Below, piece by piece: positions 1-7,051 of a stretch of DNA of 7,912 nt. The notes below the pieces were generated by a model that was given only the letters and a program-made list of their open reading frames with translations, was not told where the DNA came from and did not search any database. Numbering within the stretch: position 1 is the first letter of the stretch; every line of letters begins with the position of its first letter. The stretch is taken from contig JAUWRZ010000080.1 in NCBI GenBank assembly GCA_030610325.1, positions 1 to 7,912 of the forward strand, given 5' to 3'. A program made the translations under genes and the position numbers. The DNA comes from Sulfurimonadaceae bacterium (GTDB lineage Bacteria; Campylobacterota; Campylobacteria; Campylobacterales; Sulfurimonadaceae).

Positions 1-492
1 GCATTTAATGCTGATGCTCAGACTGGTGGTGTCAATATCCGAGCTAGTGTCTATGAGACAACGGCTTCAAGTCCAACGACTCCTCTGTATGGTATCCGTC
101 TGGATTCATCAGATGAGTTTACTACGGCTAATGAGAACAATGTCGGTACGATCGGTGATGGTACAGTAGGTCTGACCAATAATTTTGGTTCCATTGATGT
201 GACTACTCGTGAGAATGCGGAGAAAGCGATCATCATCTCGGATTATGCTCTAAAAGATCTGGATGAGCGTCGTTCTGATATCGGTTCGGTCCAAAACCAA
301 CTTGAATCGACTATTAGAAATATCTCTGTAACGCAGGTAAACGTCCAGGCGGCTGAATCTCAGATCCGTGACGTCGACTTTGCTGCAGAGTCTGCAAACT
401 TTGCAAAACTGAACATCCTTGCCCAGTCTGGCTCTTATGCTATGTCTCAGGCCAATGCGGTTCAGCAAAACGTTCTAAGACTATTACAATAG
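1..492 (+). CDS. Flagellin, C-terminal part (5' end outside window)
   Basis: Structural subunit of the flagellar filament, exported by the flagellar type III system. The reading frame is open from base 1 and gives 163 residues to the TAG at 490-492, so only the 3' part of the gene is present. The last hundred residues or so are the conserved helical C-terminal D1/D0 region: [18 protein letters not shown], then [13 protein letters not shown], then [18 protein letters not shown], ending in [10 protein letters not shown]. This ending is typical of Campylobacterota flagellins. The preceding sixty or so residues are more divergent and belong to the surface-exposed domain. They include a Ser/Thr-rich patch (TTASSPTT, residues 20-27) that could be a glycan acceptor zone, which is inference. 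The gene converges with the maf operon, whose product probably modifies this or a related flagellin. Which paralogue (flaA or flaB type) it is cannot be told from this fragment. Confidence 0.95.
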   Translation, partial: AFNADAQTGGVNIRASVYETTASSPTTPLYGIRLDSSDEFTTANENNVGTIGDGTVGLTNNFGSIDVTTRENAEKAIIISDYALKDLDERRSDIGSVQNQLESTIRNISVTQVNVQAAESQIRDVDFAAESANFAKLNILAQSGSYAMSQANAVQQNVLRLLQ

Positions 493-503
493 TCTTAGCC
501 TAT

Positions 504-536
504 CACATACCGATCTTTCGGTATGTGTCTTCTTCT
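504..536 (+). terminator. Rho-independent-type terminator of the flagellin gene
   Basis: A perfect 10-bp inverted repeat (CACATACCGA at 504-513, TCGGTATGTG at 518-527) with a 4-base TCTT loop begins 11 bases after the flagellin stop. It is followed by a pyrimidine-rich tract (TCTTCTTCTCCTC) instead of an uninterrupted T run. On the minus strand the bases after the hairpin (ATAGGC) contain no T tract, so it looks one-directional and serves flagellin. It may still block read-through from the converging maf gene, whose stop codon lies only 20 bases away. Confidence 0.8.
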
Positions 537-546
537 CCTCATCTTT

Positions 547-2529
547 CTATCTTATCTCCGAACTGATCGAAGTCTCATAATAGTCTAGGATCTTTTCCAG
601 TTGTGCCATCACTATCTTCTTAAGCTTTTTTGTATGTTTTTTTGGGTTTTTCAACTCCTGGGTATTGAAGAAGTCGATCACATAGTTCGTTGTATTGAAG
701 AAATAGGTAAATATAAGCTCTTTGAGCTCGCTTGGTCGAGAGTCGATGATGCTTGATATCAACTTTTTATAGGCATCTGTGAATTGATCCTCACTAGAGG
801 TCGCAGTATGTTGAAACTTTCTTAGATAGTCAAAATATACAGCGATCTGCTCTTGCCTTCTTTGGAGCCCTTTACGCTCATGCTCGGTCAAAGTATGGTT
901 GGAGTGACTCTTTAGGAGTTTCTGGATACCCAGAAGAGCCTTCCTTTTATCTATTGCTTCTTTTGGATGTATATCTGCTATATGTAAAGGAGTCGTATCT
1001 TCAAAATAGGCTCCATCACACAGGTTGAAGACTTGCTGGTCTGGAGATCTCAACAGCTTTGTATATCGGTTTAACATAGGGATAGACGACCCCAGAAGTG
1101 GTGTAGTCATAACAGAGTCTTTAAAGTTTCCTTTGACCCTGAAACTGCTTGTCTGCAGGGACATGACAGAGTCAAGCTCCTCACTCTCGGAGACGTCTAT
1201 GTTCATAGCTCCATGGTGATCCTTAGCGTGTGTCGAACCATCATCGGCAACGGCGAGATCCAGACCAAGCAGATAGGTCTCTGCCGCGTTGAATATAAGT
1301 GATAAGGAGTAGGCGACCTCTCCCACACTGGCTGCAACGATGTGTAGCTCTTTTTGCTTGTAATGGCTTCTATCCTCTACTAGGAAAGTCCTCTCTTTAG
1401 GGAATCTCTCAAAAAGCACATCCGGGACAGAGGCACTAAAGATAAAGAGTGAATCTTTTACAAAGTCAAAATCATCAAACGAGTTTAGAAGGTTTACTCC
1501 CTCGGTCACTTTCTCATCTATCTGGATCACGATGTCTGGTGAGATGTCGTTCTTCTGGAGTGTCTTCAAGGCAGCAAATACAGCGATTAGGATGTAATCG
1601 CCCTGATGCTCTTTTAACCAGTCGACGTTTTGATGTAAAGAAGGTCCCGCTCCTATGATAAGGACAGATCTCTCTTTAAAAAATGTCTCGTGCTCTTTTT
1701 TTGTAAGATCTAAGAAGTCGTAGCCCTCTTGTATCCGCTGGAGGACTTTTGCATTTTTGTACAAGATACGTTCATGAGAGTAACATTTCTCAGGTCGTGT
1801 GATGATATAGGTCTGTAACTTCTGTATGATATGTTTGTGCCGTGATGAGAAGAGTAAGAACTTTAAGTATTGGTTGTGTCCAAAAGCGTCAGTATAGAAG
1901 CTGTTTAGAGTAGCAGTGAGCTCCTCCTGGTTCTCTCCTACTGAAAAGTATATGATACGACCAGCAAGTACTTTTTCATAATCACAGGTGAAAAGAGAGA
2001 GTCTGAAAAGTTCCAGGTCCTCTTCTATCAGCAGTATTACTTCCGGGTCGATCTTATTGACTGCCTTTGAAAGATGTAGTCCAAGACCTGAGCCTATGAA
2101 GATAAATTTATGGATCCTTTTAAAGCTCATATGAGGGTCAATAAAAGTGTGATAGTAGGAGAATATTGGTGCGGTAGTAGCGTGCCTTACATCAGCATCA
2201 GAAGCATTTGCTTTCTCTACCGCCTTTTGGGTGAACTGAAGGTTATAGAAAGTCTCACATACCTGATCATCTTTTTTATAAGTGATGTTATCGACAAGTG
2301 TATCAGAGTAGATATTGGAGTCGGTATTATATAGATAGTTCTCTGTACCCAGTTCGATGACATCAAAGTAATCGTCTTTATACTCTAAGTCATATCGTTG
2401 TGGATACTTTCCGTTCTCAAGAAGATGCTCCAATGCACTTAGTCTATTGAACAGTGCTTGATCTCTCTTTCTTAGAAAGTCCATATTGGTCTGATAGTTT
2501 GAGATGGCGATCTCTTCTATAGTCGGCAT
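547..2529 (-). CDS. maf: Maf-family flagellin glycosyltransferase
   Basis: A 660-residue motility accessory factor. Maf proteins transfer CMP-activated nonulosonic acids (pseudaminic, legionaminic or related) to Ser/Thr of flagellin in the cytoplasm before export. The N-terminal Rossmann-like part carries FIFIGSGLGLHL (about residues 142-153) followed by the acidic LLIEEDLELF. The central MAF_flag10 domain starts at SVLIIGAGPSLHQN (about 288-301), runs through ISPDIVIQIDE (329-339) and includes LLGLDLAVADDGSTHA (420-435), the usual nucleotide-sugar-binding core of the family. The C-terminal 140 residues are helical and charged. Length is normal for the family. The ATG at 2527-2529 has an AAGGAA ribosome binding site (2535-2540) five bases upstream. 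It is the last gene of the minus-strand cluster, 115 bases after the cytidylyltransferase gene, and converges on the flagellin gene. Substrate identity is inferred from the neighbouring NeuB and NeuA genes. A run of seven A on the coding strand near the 3' end is a possible slippage site. Confidence 0.93.
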   Translation of the reverse strand: MPTIEEIAISNYQTNMDFLRKRDQALFNRLSALEHLLENGKYPQRYDLEYKDDYFDVIELGTENYLYNTDSNIYSDTLVDNITYKKDDQVCETFYNLQFTQKAVEKANASDADVRHATTAPIFSYYHTFIDPHMSFKRIHKFIFIGSGLGLHLSKAVNKIDPEVILLIEEDLELFRLSLFTCDYEKVLAGRIIYFSVGENQEELTATLNSFYTDAFGHNQYLKFLLFSSRHKHIIQKLQTYIITRPEKCYSHERILYKNAKVLQRIQEGYDFLDLTKKEHETFFKERSVLIIGAGPSLHQNVDWLKEHQGDYILIAVFAALKTLQKNDISPDIVIQIDEKVTEGVNLLNSFDDFDFVKDSLFIFSASVPDVLFERFPKERTFLVEDRSHYKQKELHIVAASVGEVAYSLSLIFNAAETYLLGLDLAVADDGSTHAKDHHGAMNIDVSESEELDSVMSLQTSSFRVKGNFKDSVMTTPLLGSSIPMLNRYTKLLRSPDQQVFNLCDGAYFEDTTPLHIADIHPKEAIDKRKALLGIQKLLKSHSNHTLTEHERKGLQRRQEQIAVYFDYLRKFQHTATSSEDQFTDAYKKLISSIIDSRPSELKELIFTYFFNTTNYVIDFFNTQELKNPKKHTKKLKKIVMAQLEKILDYYETSISSEIR

Positions 2530-2644
2530 AGAGGTTCCTTTGGTTTGGTATAGTGATCAGAGCAAGATCGCTCGCTGATATCATGAGGGCTGATGGGCAA
2601 TGGGGTAAGTGTGATGTCATCATCGACAAGCATGCTGTGCGCTA
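2530..2644. other. 115-base gap between the cytidylyltransferase and maf genes
   Basis: This is the only sizeable gap inside the glycan gene cluster downstream of the sigma-54 promoter. It shows the maf ribosome binding site at 2535-2540 and an 11-base interrupted palindrome, TGATGTCATCA, at 2612-2622. I see no hairpin followed by a T run, no GG-N10-GC sigma-54 pattern and no convincing sigma-70 or sigma-28 boxes on the minus strand. Whether maf has its own promoter therefore stays open. Confidence 0.5.
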
Positions 2645-3325
2645 CTATATCTCTGGTGATGGTCTATACTTTTGCATAAGTTTTTCAGCGATCAGCCAGT
2701 CATCTTCCTCATCGATATCCACAGAGGCATACTCAGGCATCTCATAGATAACGATATTACCGTTGAGGCGGTTGTTGGCTTTGATGATATTACCTACTTT
2801 ATTGATATAGAAAGCACCATTCTCGACAAGGGCACCATCAAAGTCCTGTCGCCTTGGACGATCTTTATAGTCGTAGTTGAGTGGTGTCCCATTCTCATCC
2901 CAGAAAAAACTTTTGACACGTACACAAGAGAGCAGAGAATCTGCACCGCTATTGACATACTGCGTATAGGCTTGTTCGATATCTGTACTTTGTAGCAGTG
3001 GTGTCGTGGCCTGTGCCAGAAAGAGTGTCTCTTCCTGATCGATCTTTAACTGATCAAAAAACTCAAGCATGACACTCTCTGTTGAGGACTCATCCTGAGC
3101 GTTCTCTGCCAGCCGCCGATAGATAGTGACTTTTTTTAGACCAAGTGCTTCTACCGTGTCAGCGATCTTTTGACAATCCGTGGCCACATAGATGATGTCG
3201 ATGCTAGTTGCATCATCGAGAGCTTTCAGAACCCAATAGATCAATGGTCTCCCATGCAAAGGCTTGATGTTCTTGAATGGTATCGATTTGCTTCCACAGC
3301 GCGCTGGGACAAGAGCGATGTTCAT
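2645..3325 (-). CDS. CMP-nonulosonic acid cytidylyltransferase (NeuA/PseF/LegF family)
   Basis: A 226-residue cytoplasmic enzyme expected to activate a nine-carbon 2-keto sugar acid with CTP, giving the CMP-sugar used by Maf. The N-terminal nucleotide-binding signature is ALVPARCGSKSIPFKNI (residues 4-20), matching the family pattern PARxGSKxxxxKN with R9 and K18 in place. LAQATTPLL (103-111) replaces the usual LQPTSPL. RPRRQDF (156-162) and NGAFYI (169-174) are typical substrate-site segments. The metal-binding aspartate pair near the C-terminus is D203 and D205 in SVDIDEEDDW. Length fits the family. The ATG follows the stop of the NeuB fusion gene directly (TAGATG, zero spacing), with a GGGAG ribosome binding site (3334-3338) inside that upstream gene, so the two are translationally coupled. 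Specificity for sialic, legionaminic, pseudaminic or another acid cannot be decided from the motifs. Confidence 0.9.
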   Translation of the reverse strand: MNIALVPARCGSKSIPFKNIKPLHGRPLIYWVLKALDDATSIDIIYVATDCQKIADTVEALGLKKVTIYRRLAENAQDESSTESVMLEFFDQLKIDQEETLFLAQATTPLLQSTDIEQAYTQYVNSGADSLLSCVRVKSFFWDENGTPLNYDYKDRPRRQDFDGALVENGAFYINKVGNIIKANNRLNGNIVIYEMPEYASVDIDEEDDWLIAEKLMQKYRPSPEI

Positions 3326-5251
3326 CTATAGTGCTCCCGTATAGCTTTTGTTGAGGATCTGCATACATTTGTAGGTACCGGCACCGTGATGGAGATGACC
3401 ACTCCAGATCTCGGGGACCCATGAGAACTCAAACTCTTTCATCGCATCGAGTACGGGGTCAAAGTCGATACTTCCTTCACCGATCTGCACCCCTTCGCCA
3501 TTGTTGCCATAAGCATCGGAAATATGTACATGCCTGACGAAAGGCATGATCTCTTTGGTATATTCAGCCAGATCGATACCAAACTCATTGCAGTAGAGAC
3601 TGGCGTGACAGATATCATAGGTCATCCCAAGATCATAATGGTCACAAAACTGTCTCATATCTGTGGCAAGCATAAAACCATGCTGGAACCATTCGCCGCC
3701 AAGGTACCACGGTCGGGGAGGGAGGTTTTCAGGAAGGATCTCGATCAGCTTGGGGTCGTACTTCAGCTGTTTGAAGTTCTCTATCGCTCGCTGGGTCAAG
3801 AGTCCTGTGTCGACGAGGTCTCGTAGATTGAGATACATGCCTCCAAGATGCATCACCAGTTTTGGCTTTCTACTAGGAAAAGCCGGTGCGATCTCCAGGG
3901 TCTTATCTATGGCTCGTTGTAAGATATCCAACGATTGTCTGACGATCTCATCATCATCGGAGCAGATGTCAACTAATTGCCGATCAAAGATCTCCGGTGC
4001 ATGGACGATAAGTGCTGATGGAGATGGCTCCGGGTGAAAATCAATATCGAGGTCAGTCTGTGAACAGTGAAACTCTACACATGGGCTGTTAAGTACTTTA
4101 TATTCGTCATAGTCGTGAAAACGACATTTGACACCCCACTCTTTAGCAAAGGAGAAGTGCTCCCATTCAGAGATGTCGATGGTATCCTCAAAGTCACTTT
4201 TATTGATATAGTGATCTTTTTTTACCGGCTTTTTTAATACCTTGCCAATATAATCATAGACTTCATGGGGAAAGATCCCTTTTCCGGGTGCCTTATAGGT
4301 CAGATCGGGTTTGATCAGTACATGACCGGCAGGCAGGTCTCTTATCGGAACAGCCGATTTTGCAAAAGCCTCTTTGTTCTGGATCTCAGCCTGATTGACA
4401 TGTTTTACGCTGCCTCTCGCTTTCTCAAGCATACGTAGCTGGTAGACCATCTCTTTCCACTCATCAGGAAGCATGGATGCTTTATGATCAGGCCCCTTGC
4501 CGCTCTTATCAAAGGTTATGTGCTTCTCAATGATCTGACAGCCCATAGCAACTGCTGCGACAGGGATGAACGTACCTCTTTCATGGCCGGAATAGCCGAC
4601 GATAGGGGTGAACTCCTTGAGCCGGGCGATGTAGTCAAGGTTTAAGGTCTCAAATGGTGCCGGGTAGGTCGATTGGGCCAGTAGGAACGCATAGTCGATC
4701 TTATCGATCTTATAGATCTCTGCACAGGCGGCGATATCCTCATCCTTCCACATCCCTGTCGAGATGATAAGGGGTAAGCCATAACTGCTGCACTGTTTTA
4801 ATAAAGGGATATTGGTCATATCTGCTGATGCGATCTTGTAAGCACTGATGCCGAGTCGATGGACAAACTCTGCAGACTTCGCATCAAAAGGTGTGACGAT
4901 AAGGTCCAGGCTTGAGTCATCGCACTTCTGCCGGATGACCTGATAGTCATCATCAGAGAGTTCGACCTCTTTAAGCAGGGGGATAAGATACTCAAATGTC
5001 CATTCAGAGCTGTTGGCATCATCAAGGACCTCCTTTGAATAGATACTCTCAAGATCTCTTTTTTGAAACTTTACGGCATCTACACCGGCATTTTTGGCGG
5101 CATCCATCAAAGCAAGAGCTGTTTCGAGTGAACCGTTGTGATTGATACCGATCTCGGCGATGATATAGGTACTGTCCTTATCACTCTCTTGAGCAAATAT
5201 CTTTCTTATCTTTCCACTGTCAAACACGTTTTCTCCAATACTCCAAAGCAT
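3326..5251 (-). CDS. NeuB-type nonulosonic acid synthase fused to a xylose-isomerase-like TIM barrel
   Basis: A 641-residue bifunctional protein (counted from the ATG at 5251). Residues about 28-280 are a NeuB synthase barrel, which condenses an aldose with phosphoenolpyruvate to a 2-keto-3-deoxy-nonulosonic acid: AEIGINHNG (32-40), KFQ (61-63), STYP (194-197), YSGHERG (220-226), EKHITFD (242-248) and GPDH (253-256). H223 and H244 match the two manganese-binding histidines of known NeuB. Residues about 293-353 are the SAF/antifreeze-like domain (SAVPIRDLPAGH onward). Residues about 365-637 are a second TIM barrel of the AP-endonuclease-2/sugar isomerase superfamily with an apparently complete metal site: E504 or E508 (IEILPEN), D546 and H549 (YDICH), H574/H576 and D579 (HVHISD), E614 (VPEIW), plus the common GEGSIDF. 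An ordinary NeuB stops near residue 350, so the isomerase half is extra. The start is unsettled: the ATG overlaps the SDR gene by 32 bases and lacks a ribosome binding site, while a GTG at 5225-5227 has one. The isomerase substrate is unknown. Confidence 0.92.
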   Translation of the reverse strand: MLWSIGENVFDSGKIRKIFAQESDKDSTYIIAEIGINHNGSLETALALMDAAKNAGVDAVKFQKRDLESIYSKEVLDDANSSEWTFEYLIPLLKEVELSDDDYQVIRQKCDDSSLDLIVTPFDAKSAEFVHRLGISAYKIASADMTNIPLLKQCSSYGLPLIISTGMWKDEDIAACAEIYKIDKIDYAFLLAQSTYPAPFETLNLDYIARLKEFTPIVGYSGHERGTFIPVAAVAMGCQIIEKHITFDKSGKGPDHKASMLPDEWKEMVYQLRMLEKARGSVKHVNQAEIQNKEAFAKSAVPIRDLPAGHVLIKPDLTYKAPGKGIFPHEVYDYIGKVLKKPVKKDHYINKSDFEDTIDISEWEHFSFAKEWGVKCRFHDYDEYKVLNSPCVEFHCSQTDLDIDFHPEPSPSALIVHAPEIFDRQLVDICSDDDEIVRQSLDILQRAIDKTLEIAPAFPSRKPKLVMHLGGMYLNLRDLVDTGLLTQRAIENFKQLKYDPKLIEILPENLPPRPWYLGGEWFQHGFMLATDMRQFCDHYDLGMTYDICHASLYCNEFGIDLAEYTKEIMPFVRHVHISDAYGNNGEGVQIGEGSIDFDPVLDAMKEFEFSWVPEIWSGHLHHGAGTYKCMQILNKSYTGAL

Positions 5252-6158
5252 CTTTGACTGTCTGGTCCAGTGTATACTTTGGTGAAAAGCCCAAAAGCTG
5301 TAGTTTTGTGATGTTCGCCTGCAAGCGTTTACTCAGACTCTCCTCTTTTGAGAAAAGGTTTTTTGTAGAGTTGATACTGACAGAACCCTCAGTGACACTG
5401 GAGTTATGGATGACCAGCTGTAATAGCGTGTCGACCGATACGAAGTCACCTGATGCGACATTGTACACCTCACCGACTTCACCTTTTTGCAGTAGAAGAA
5501 GATATGCCTGGCAGGTATCTCTGACATCGAGGAAGTCCCGCTCCTGAGAGAGGTCTCCAACATCGATGATAGGTGACTTGAGCCCTTTTTCGATACTGAT
5601 CACTTCATGACAGAACGAGGGTAGGACGAACTCTTTACGCTGACCGTTTCCTATCGTATTGAACTGTCGGACATAGGTGATAGGTAGTCCCCGCTCTTTA
5701 TAGTACATGGACCCATTGTATAAGTAGATCTTACTCAATCCATAGATGGAGGTCGGATTGAGAGGAAATGTCTCTTGGATCGCTACATCATAAAGCTTGC
5801 CATATTCACTGGCGGAGCCGATCACCAAGATCTTCTCTATCTGCTCATATAGCTTGTGTTGATGGATGACTTCCAGAAACCTCATGATCTTCAATGCATT
5901 TGTCTCAACGGATTCGATGACATCGGTATTTGCTGAGACAAAGGAGTTCCCCTGTAAGCAGATGATGTGATCAGGGCGTTCCTTCTCCAGGATGCTCTGA
6001 TAATCCTCCTCCATAGAGTAGTATTTGACCTTTGGATGATCTTCTATCGTATGGTGATTGTAGAGTACGACGATTCGAGAGCCAGGATACCCCTTCTCAA
6101 TATAGTCTATAAGGTTCCTGGCGATAAAACCTGTACCAAAAAGTAAGACGGTCTTCAT
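5220..6158 (-). CDS. Extended SDR, GDP-4-keto-6-deoxy-mannose reductase-like
   Basis: A 312-residue NAD(P)-dependent nucleotide-sugar epimerase/dehydratase/reductase of the extended SDR family. The N-terminal Rossmann motif is LLFGTGFIARNL (5-16). The catalytic triad candidates are S115 or S117 in GSASEYG (114-120), with Y139 and K143 in YGLSK. The segments QFNTIGNGQ (165-173), VGDLSQERDFLDVRD (about 200-213) and GEVYNVASG (229-237) resemble the GDP-6-deoxy-4-keto-mannose reductase (RMD) branch. The SxSEYG form lacks the TDE/TSE arrangement of 4,6-dehydratases, so a 4-keto reductase or epimerase is more likely than a dehydratase; this is inference. The ATG overlaps the methyltransferase stop in an ATGA junction, and a strong AAGGAGGG ribosome binding site lies at 6168-6175. 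The third Rossmann glycine is replaced by A13. The substrate is probably a nucleotide-linked 4-keto sugar, identity unknown. Confidence 0.87.
   Translation of the reverse strand: MKTVLLFGTGFIARNLIDYIEKGYPGSRIVVLYNHHTIEDHPKVKYYSMEEDYQSILEKERPDHIICLQGNSFVSANTDVIESVETNALKIMRFLEVIHQHKLYEQIEKILVIGSASEYGKLYDVAIQETFPLNPTSIYGLSKIYLYNGSMYYKERGLPITYVRQFNTIGNGQRKEFVLPSFCHEVISIEKGLKSPIIDVGDLSQERDFLDVRDTCQAYLLLLQKGEVGEVYNVASGDFVSVDTLLQLVIHNSSVTEGSVSINSTKNLFSKEESLSKRLQANITKLQLLGFSPKYTLDQTVKDALEYWRKRV
5233..5238 (-). promoter_or_regulatory. Ribosome binding site favouring a GTG start for the NeuB fusion
   Basis: The minus strand reads TTGGAG here, five bases upstream of an in-frame GTG (5225-5227, codon 9 of the longest form). 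Starting there gives 633 residues and only an 8-base overlap with the SDR stop codon. The ATG at 5249-5251 has no purine-rich Shine-Dalgarno sequence upstream. This supports, but does not prove, the shorter form. Confidence 0.5.
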
Positions 6159-7042
6159 GATCTGATTCCCTCCTTGTGCGCTATATAAAAGAGCGTGTCT
6201 GTCTGTTTGCTTGCTTCAAGAATATCTTTATACTCCTGATCGCCTTTGAACATACTATCAAACAGGGCATCTCCTCCCGGTCTTTGGTACTTTAACCATG
6301 TGAGGTGGTTATTGAGACCGTAGCGCTGGTAGTAGATCACTTCTGAAGCTAAGAGGCCATGATGGTTGAATATGTAGTCTAAGGACGGTACAGAATAGAT
6401 CATTGGATGCATTGGCTGAAACAGAAAATCTTTAAAGGCCGGAATATCGTAGATCGATATGAGAGGGTCCTCGATGTGAGGGACTTCGATCACGATAATA
6501 CCATCAGCCTTGAGAAGTCTCTTACAGCGTTTTAGGAACTCACCAGGCTCTCTGATATGCTCAAATACGTGAAACATACAGATGATGTCAAACTGCTCAT
6601 CTTCCTCTACGTCCTCTATCGAGCTATAGGTAGAGCCGCTTACGAACTGTTTTGAAAACTCTCTGTTCTCATCTGCCGGTTCGACTGCGGATGTGTCGCA
6701 CTCTTTAATCAATGATAAGAATGCGCCGGTACTCGAGCCTATCTCAAGGACTTTATGCTGCTTTTGAAAAAACCTTGCGACGACCTCCATCCGTTCTCTT
6801 GCGATGGTAAGGCTTGCTTCGTGATACCGTTGGATAGACTCCTCGCTTGTGACACCACGGGCCTTGACATGTTTATTGAACTCTTTGTAAAACACATCTT
6901 CTTGCTCTTTGGTCATCATAGGGTCGATGAAACTCAGATCACATCTTTTACATCGGTATACGTTCCCATCATCAATAGACCACACCTTATCATGTATCAG
7001 TGTCATCTCTTTTCCATCGCAGTTTGGACAGTGTAGCATCAT
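6155..7042 (-). CDS. Class I SAM-dependent methyltransferase with N-terminal zinc ribbon
   Basis: A 295-residue protein if started at the ATG at 7042; the frame is open to another ATG at 7072 (305 residues), but that codon has no ribosome binding site. The N-terminus has two cysteine pairs, CPNC (5-8) and CKRC (31-34), forming a zinc ribbon. The methyltransferase core follows: motif I VLEIGSSTGAFL (98-109), an acidic strand end AVEP (119-122), motif FDIICMFHVFEHI (151-163) and LLKADGIIVIEVP (about 186-198). This architecture is shared with sugar C- and O-methyltransferases such as the TylC3/NovU type, but those are near 410 residues and carry a further C-terminal domain that appears to be missing or reduced here. 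As the first gene of the operon, with an ATGA overlap into the SDR gene, it probably methylates the same sugar or glycan. Substrate and methylated atom are unknown. Confidence 0.87.
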   Translation of the reverse strand: MMLHCPNCDGKEMTLIHDKVWSIDDGNVYRCKRCDLSFIDPMMTKEQEDVFYKEFNKHVKARGVTSEESIQRYHEASLTIARERMEVVARFFQKQHKVLEIGSSTGAFLSLIKECDTSAVEPADENREFSKQFVSGSTYSSIEDVEEDEQFDIICMFHVFEHIREPGEFLKRCKRLLKADGIIVIEVPHIEDPLISIYDIPAFKDFLFQPMHPMIYSVPSLDYIFNHHGLLASEVIYYQRYGLNNHLTWLKYQRPGGDALFDSMFKGDQEYKDILEASKQTDTLFYIAHKEGIRS

Positions 7043-7051
7043 ACCTACCTC
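7043..7051 (-). promoter_or_regulatory. Ribosome binding site deciding the methyltransferase start
   Basis: The minus strand reads GAGGTAGGT immediately before two consecutive ATG codons (7040-7042 and 7037-7039). GAGG lies five bases from the first and eight from the second. The upstream in-frame ATG at 7070-7072 has no such sequence, so the protein most likely begins MMLHCPNC or MLHCPNC. Confidence 0.65.

Noticed and set aside
2554..2577. An imperfect inverted repeat (ATCAG...CTGAT with partly pairing interior) in the gap before maf.
   Set aside because: The stem is only five bases plus a bulged three, with no T run on either strand. It is too weak to call a terminator or riboswitch.
2444..2629. 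A 61-codon open frame on the minus strand starting in the gap before maf and running into maf in another frame.
   Set aside because: Most of its length lies inside the maf coding region out of frame, and the translation shows no recognisable motif. It is best explained as a shadow of maf.
2672..4037. Several plus-strand open frames of 100-124 codons opposite the cytidylyltransferase and NeuB fusion genes.
   Set aside because: They lie wholly antisense to well-supported genes with intact family motifs, and their translations have no recognisable domains.
4695..4712. Direct repeat of TCGATCTTA, two copies in tandem.
   Set aside because: It encodes the in-frame KIDKID of the NeuB domain. Two 9-base copies in a conserved coding region are not evidence of a functional repeat.
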